Source of the DNA: CAIWHR01 sp040007035
GTDB lineage: Bacteria; Pseudomonadota; Gammaproteobacteria; Burkholderiales; Casimicrobiaceae
Assembly: GCA_040007035.1 (NCBI GenBank)
Contig: JBDTVU010000041.1
Span: 1 to 25,275, forward strand
DNA length: 25,275 nucleotides
Reading direction: 5' to 3'
The translations under genes were made by a program, and so were the position numbers. Position 1 is the first letter of the stretch; the number at the start of each line of letters is the position of its first letter. This document shows, piece by piece, positions 22,906 through 25,275 of this stretch. The notes beneath the pieces are model-generated. The model did not search any database and was not told the origin of the DNA. It saw nothing but the letters and a program-made list of their open reading frames with translations.

Positions 22906-23627
22906 GCGTGGACCTCCGCCGCGGTGAACACGCCGCTGCCGATCCCGCCCTCGATGTCGGCACGGGCCGACTCGATCAGTGCCGACGTCGCCGCCTCGGC
23001 CAGCTCGGGTTTACGCGCGACGATCGCGTCGAGCAGCCGGCGATGCGCCGGAAGCGAGGCGCGGGCACCCGCGAGACTCCTCACCGACAGCCGGAACGAG
23101 ACGCGCAGGAGTGCCGAGAACACCGGCGCCATCCCGGCGATGAACTGGTTGTGCGTCGCGTTGAGCAGGCTCTCGTGGAACGCGACGTCGGACTGCAGGT
23201 AGTGGCCGTGGCCGTTCGCGCCGCGGACCATGCAACGATAGGCTTCTTCGGCGGCGGCAATGTCGTCGCCGGTCGCGGCGCGCGCGGCGAGCCGTGCCGC
23301 CGCGGGCTCGATCGCCAGCCGGAGCTCGACCAGGTCACGGACGAAGGCCTCGTCGACGCCGGCTTCGAGCCGCCAGTTGACGACGTCGGGATCGAAGTGG
23401 TTCCACGCCGAGCGCGGACGCACCCGCGTCCCGAGGCGGGGCCCGGTGACCACCAGTCCCTTGGCCGCCAGCATCTTCAGCGCTTCGCGCACCACGGTTC
23501 GGCTAACGGCCAGCTCCTCGCCGAGGGCCGGCTCGATGGGAAGCGTGTCGCCCGGAGCGTAGCGCCCACCGACGATCCACGCAGCGATCCTGTCGACGGT
23601 GGCCCGCCGGCGTTCGGTGCGGTGCAT
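22902..23627 (-). CDS. GntR (FadR-type) transcriptional regulator of the sugar-acid operon
   Basis: A 241-residue GntR-family regulator. The N-terminal winged helix (about 8-70) contains the recognition block LAVSRTVVREALKMLAAKGL. The C-terminal FCD ligand-binding domain (about 90-230) includes LRLAIEPAAARLAARA and the metal-binding DVAFHESLLNATHN with a later histidine in PAHRRLLDAI. FCD regulators commonly sense acids or sugar acids. Being first in the operon, it probably controls its own transcript. ATGs occur at 23636, 23633 and 23627. I took 23627 because the likely promoter would begin the mRNA at about 23628; the longer forms add only MMA. Its stop overlaps the start of dctQ. Confidence 0.9.
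   Translation of the reverse strand: MHRTERRRATVDRIAAWIVGGRYAPGDTLPIEPALGEELAVSRTVVREALKMLAAKGLVVTGPRLGTRVRPRSAWNHFDPDVVNWRLEAGVDEAFVRDLVELRLAIEPAAARLAARAATGDDIAAAEEAYRCMVRGANGHGHYLQSDVAFHESLLNATHNQFIAGMAPVFSALLRVSFRLSVRSLAGARASLPAHRRLLDAIVARKPELAEAATSALIESARADIEGGIGSGVFTAAEVHA
22912..22917 (-). promoter_or_regulatory. Shine-Dalgarno sequence fixing a TTG start of dctQ
   Basis: GGAGGT on the minus strand, inside the end of gntR, is six bases from the TTG at 22905 and twelve from the ATG at 22899. The spacing favours the TTG. Confidence 0.6.
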
Positions 23628-23630
23628 GGC

Positions 23631-23651
23631 CATCATGATATTCGTATGATG
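23631..23651. promoter_or_regulatory. Operator-like inverted repeat at the operon promoter
   Basis: CATCAT (23631-23636) and ATGATG (23646-23651) are perfect reverse complements nine bases apart. The repeat covers the -10 element and the spacer of the gntR promoter, where a repressor would block RNA polymerase. Binding of the GntR protein encoded next to it is an inference. Confidence 0.55.
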
Positions 23652-23662
23652 ATTGATGTCAA
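23635..23662 (-). promoter_or_regulatory. Sigma-70 promoter of the gntR-dctQMP operon
   Basis: On the minus strand a perfect TTGACA (23662-23657), a 16-base spacer and TATCAT (23640-23635, five of six matches) form the best promoter in the window. Transcription would start at about 23628, directly at the ATG at 23627, giving a leaderless gntR message. Confidence 0.75.
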
Positions 23663-23671
23663 CCTGCAGCG

Positions 23672-23689
23672 GGGCCGGATGCCCGGCCC
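23672..23689 (-). terminator. Hairpin between holA and the gntR operon
   Basis: GGGCCGG (23672-23678), loop ATGC, and CCGGCCC (23683-23689) form a seven-pair perfect stem 23 bases after the holA stop and just before the -35 of the next operon. No U-run follows, so the terminator role is inferred from position. Confidence 0.45.
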
Positions 23690-23711
23690 GGCCCGGCGCC
23701 GTCGCCCGACG

Positions 23712-24743
23712 TCAGAGCGCCGTCGCGAGCGGGCGTGACGGCTTGCCGGCGACGGCGAGCCCGACGGCGGTCAGTTCGTCCCAGGCGTTGCCGCGGCCGA
23801 TGCCTTTCGCGAGCGCGTCGAGCCGCGACAGCGCGCGCAGCAGCGGCACGATATCGGCGGCGCGCAGGCGCTTCGCCGCGCGTTCGAGCGCGCCCTGCCG
23901 CTTGCCCCAGACGCGCGCGTTCCTGATCGCGGTGGCGACCGGCGTGCCGGCCGCGACGGCGTCGACGACCGACGCCAGCGCGTGCAGGTCCTCGCCGAGC
24001 TGCCACAGCAGCAGTGGCATGCCCTCGCCCTCGGCCTTCAGTGCGGCGACGATCCGCACGACGCGCGCCGCGTCGCCGGAAAGCCACGCCTCGGAAAGCT
24101 GGAACACGTCGTAGCGCGCGACGTCGGCGACGGCGTGTTCGACGGCGTCGTGGGCGAGCTCGCCTTCGGGCAGTAGCAGCCCGAGTTTCTCGATCTCCTG
24201 CTGCGCCGCGAACAGGTTGCCCTCGCAGCGGTCGCCGAGGAACGCCAGCGTCTCGCGGCTCGCACGCTGCTTCTGCCGCCCGAGCCTTGTCGCGATCCAC
24301 TGCGGCAGTTCGACGCGGTCGAGCGGGTAGACGGTGACCGCCACGCCCGCGCCGGTCAGCGCCGAGAACCACGCCGACGCCTGCGCCGCCTTGTCGAGGC
24401 GCGGCAACGTGACGAGCGTCACGTGGTCCGAATTCGGGTTCGCCGCGTACGCTTCGAGCGCCTTCGCGCCTTCGACGCCGGGCTTGCCAGTGGGGATCCG
24501 CAGGTCGACCAGCTTGCGGCCGCCGAAGAGTCCGATGTTCGCGTTGGCGGCCATGAACGCGTCCCACTTGAAGCCCTGCTCGGCGACCAGCACCTCGCGC
24601 TCGTCGCAGCCGGCCTTTCGCGCTGCCGCCCGGATCGCGTCGCCGGCCTCGATCGCCAGCAGCGGCTCGTCGCCGTGGACGACGTAGATCGACGCGAGCG
24701 TGCGCTCGAGATGCGCGGCGAGCTGGTCGAGGCGGAGGTTCAT
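23712..24743 (-). CDS. holA: DNA polymerase III delta subunit
   Basis: A 343-residue HolA protein, the clamp-loader subunit that opens the beta sliding clamp for replication. The N-terminal domain begins MNLRLDQLAAHLERTLASIYVVHGDEPLL, shown here in part by ASIYVVHGDEPLLAIEAGD (about 17-35). The middle region includes WIATRLGRQKQRASRETLA and FLGDRCEGNLFAAQQEIEKL, and the collar domain ends the protein. The order lptE-holA on one strand with a 91-base gap is the usual proteobacterial arrangement (leuS-lptE-holA). The C-terminal residues PLATAL and the stop lie just outside the repeated segment. A 1001-bp copy of residues 6-338 is present at 16274-17274 in the same orientation. As holA is essential, this intact copy must be the working one. 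Confidence 0.95.
   Translation of the reverse strand: MNLRLDQLAAHLERTLASIYVVHGDEPLLAIEAGDAIRAAARKAGCDEREVLVAEQGFKWDAFMAANANIGLFGGRKLVDLRIPTGKPGVEGAKALEAYAANPNSDHVTLVTLPRLDKAAQASAWFSALTGAGVAVTVYPLDRVELPQWIATRLGRQKQRASRETLAFLGDRCEGNLFAAQQEIEKLGLLLPEGELAHDAVEHAVADVARYDVFQLSEAWLSGDAARVVRIVAALKAEGEGMPLLLWQLGEDLHALASVVDAVAAGTPVATAIRNARVWGKRQGALERAAKRLRAADIVPLLRALSRLDALAKGIGRGNAWDELTAVGLAVAGKPSRPLATAL
23730..24730. repeat. 1001-bp direct repeat, right copy
   Basis: This segment inside holA is repeated at 16274-17274 in the same orientation with an offset of 7456 bp and no difference that I could find. The two copies bracket the complete enolase/TRAP/GntR operon. Homologous recombination between them could delete or amplify the intervening DNA. 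Confidence 0.88.
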
Positions 24744-24834
24744 CGCGGTTCGAGGTCGGCGCCCGGGCGCGCGGCGTGTGCGGTGTCGTTGCGCAGCGCG
24801 GTGGCGGGCGTGCGGCGCCGGTACGGAATGGCCG

Positions 24835-25275
24835 CTACGCGGGCTTCTTCGCCGCCTGCAGCCGGCGGACGAGCTGCTGGACGGCGTCGGATTGCATCTC
24901 GCGCAGGAGCTGCGCTTCCTGCAGCTCGCGGGCGAGGATCTGCGATTCGCTGTACGCGTAGGTGCGGCGGACGACGATCTCGGCCGCGGGCAGCCAGTCG
25001 CGGCCCTCGGCGTCGTGGAGCCGGAACGAAACGCGCTTGATCAGCAGGAACTCGCTGACGCGGCCGCCGCCGGACAAGGACAGCACCGACTTGTCGTCGA
25101 CGACGGGCGCGATGTCGAGGATCGCTTCTGCGGCAGTGGCGCTGTCGGCGACCGTCGTGCCGACGAGCGCGCGCTTGACCTCGACGGCGATCGGCGCCGC
25201 CGGCGCCGTGGAGACGAACACCGACTTGAACGGGTAGCTCGCGTCGCCGCGCAGGTGGAAGCCGCAGCCGGCGAC
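24835..25275 (-). CDS. lptE: LPS-assembly lipoprotein LptE (5' end outside the window)
   Basis: The visible 146 residues are LptE, the outer-membrane lipoprotein that plugs the LptD barrel and helps insert lipopolysaccharide. At the right edge the frame reads VAGCGFHLRG, the lipobox with the acylated cysteine and the family-typical CGFHLRG start. Only the first part of the signal peptide is missing. Then come SVFVSTAPAAPIAVEVKRAL and the strand-rich core, ending in a charged helix with REMQSDAVQQLVRRL. It lies 91 bases upstream of holA on the same strand, as in most beta- and gammaproteobacteria. Confidence 0.9.
   Translation of the reverse strand, partial: VAGCGFHLRGDASYPFKSVFVSTAPAAPIAVEVKRALVGTTVADSATAAEAILDIAPVVDDKSVLSLSGGGRVSEFLLIKRVSFRLHDAEGRDWLPAAEIVVRRTYAYSESQILARELQEAQLLREMQSDAVQQLVRRLQAAKKPA

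Overview
The window reads as GC-rich (about 70% by eye) chromosomal DNA of a Gram-negative proteobacterium, most likely a betaproteobacterium. Pointers are the lptE-holA gene pair at the right end, a DUF2788 protein, a PA0069-type radical SAM protein, a TonB-dependent receptor, RsmE and a three-part TRAP transporter. This assignment is inference from gene content. There are no tRNA, rRNA, CRISPR, phage or transposase genes that I can see.

Left part (1-4342): a DUF2189 membrane protein, a DUF2788 mini-protein, a small cytochrome c and a secreted protein of unknown function run rightward. Facing them are a metallo-beta-lactamase-fold hydrolase, a DUF1761 membrane protein, a LytTR regulator and a MarR regulator. 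The two regulators are linked by an almost identical AT-rich 14-mer. A 669-base intergenic stretch with a structured inverted repeat follows.

Middle (5012-14445): a 902-residue TonB-dependent receptor ends at a textbook terminator. Next is a twin-CBS protein behind a perfect FNR/ANR-type box. A leftward OsmC/radical SAM pair comes next, then the rightward overlapping set metY, alpha/beta hydrolase, DUF2189 (a paralogue of the first gene). A leftward thioredoxin-fold gene and rightward rsmE are separated by only 75 bases, almost all of it a REP-like palindrome.

Right part (14446-25275): a DUF1254/DUF1214 lipoprotein is followed by a scar made of a truncated holA copy fused to a truncated, diverged rsmE 3' end. 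Then comes one leftward operon, gntR-dctQ-dctM-dctP and two enolase-superfamily genes, which looks like uptake and dehydration of an unidentified sugar acid. It starts from a strong-looking, probably leaderless promoter with an operator-like inverted repeat. Beyond it lie the intact holA and the window-truncated lptE.

The most notable structural point is that the whole sugar-acid operon sits between two direct, apparently identical 1001-bp copies of holA, 7456 bp apart. This could be a cassette that integrated by single crossover and can be excised or amplified, or it could be an assembly artefact.
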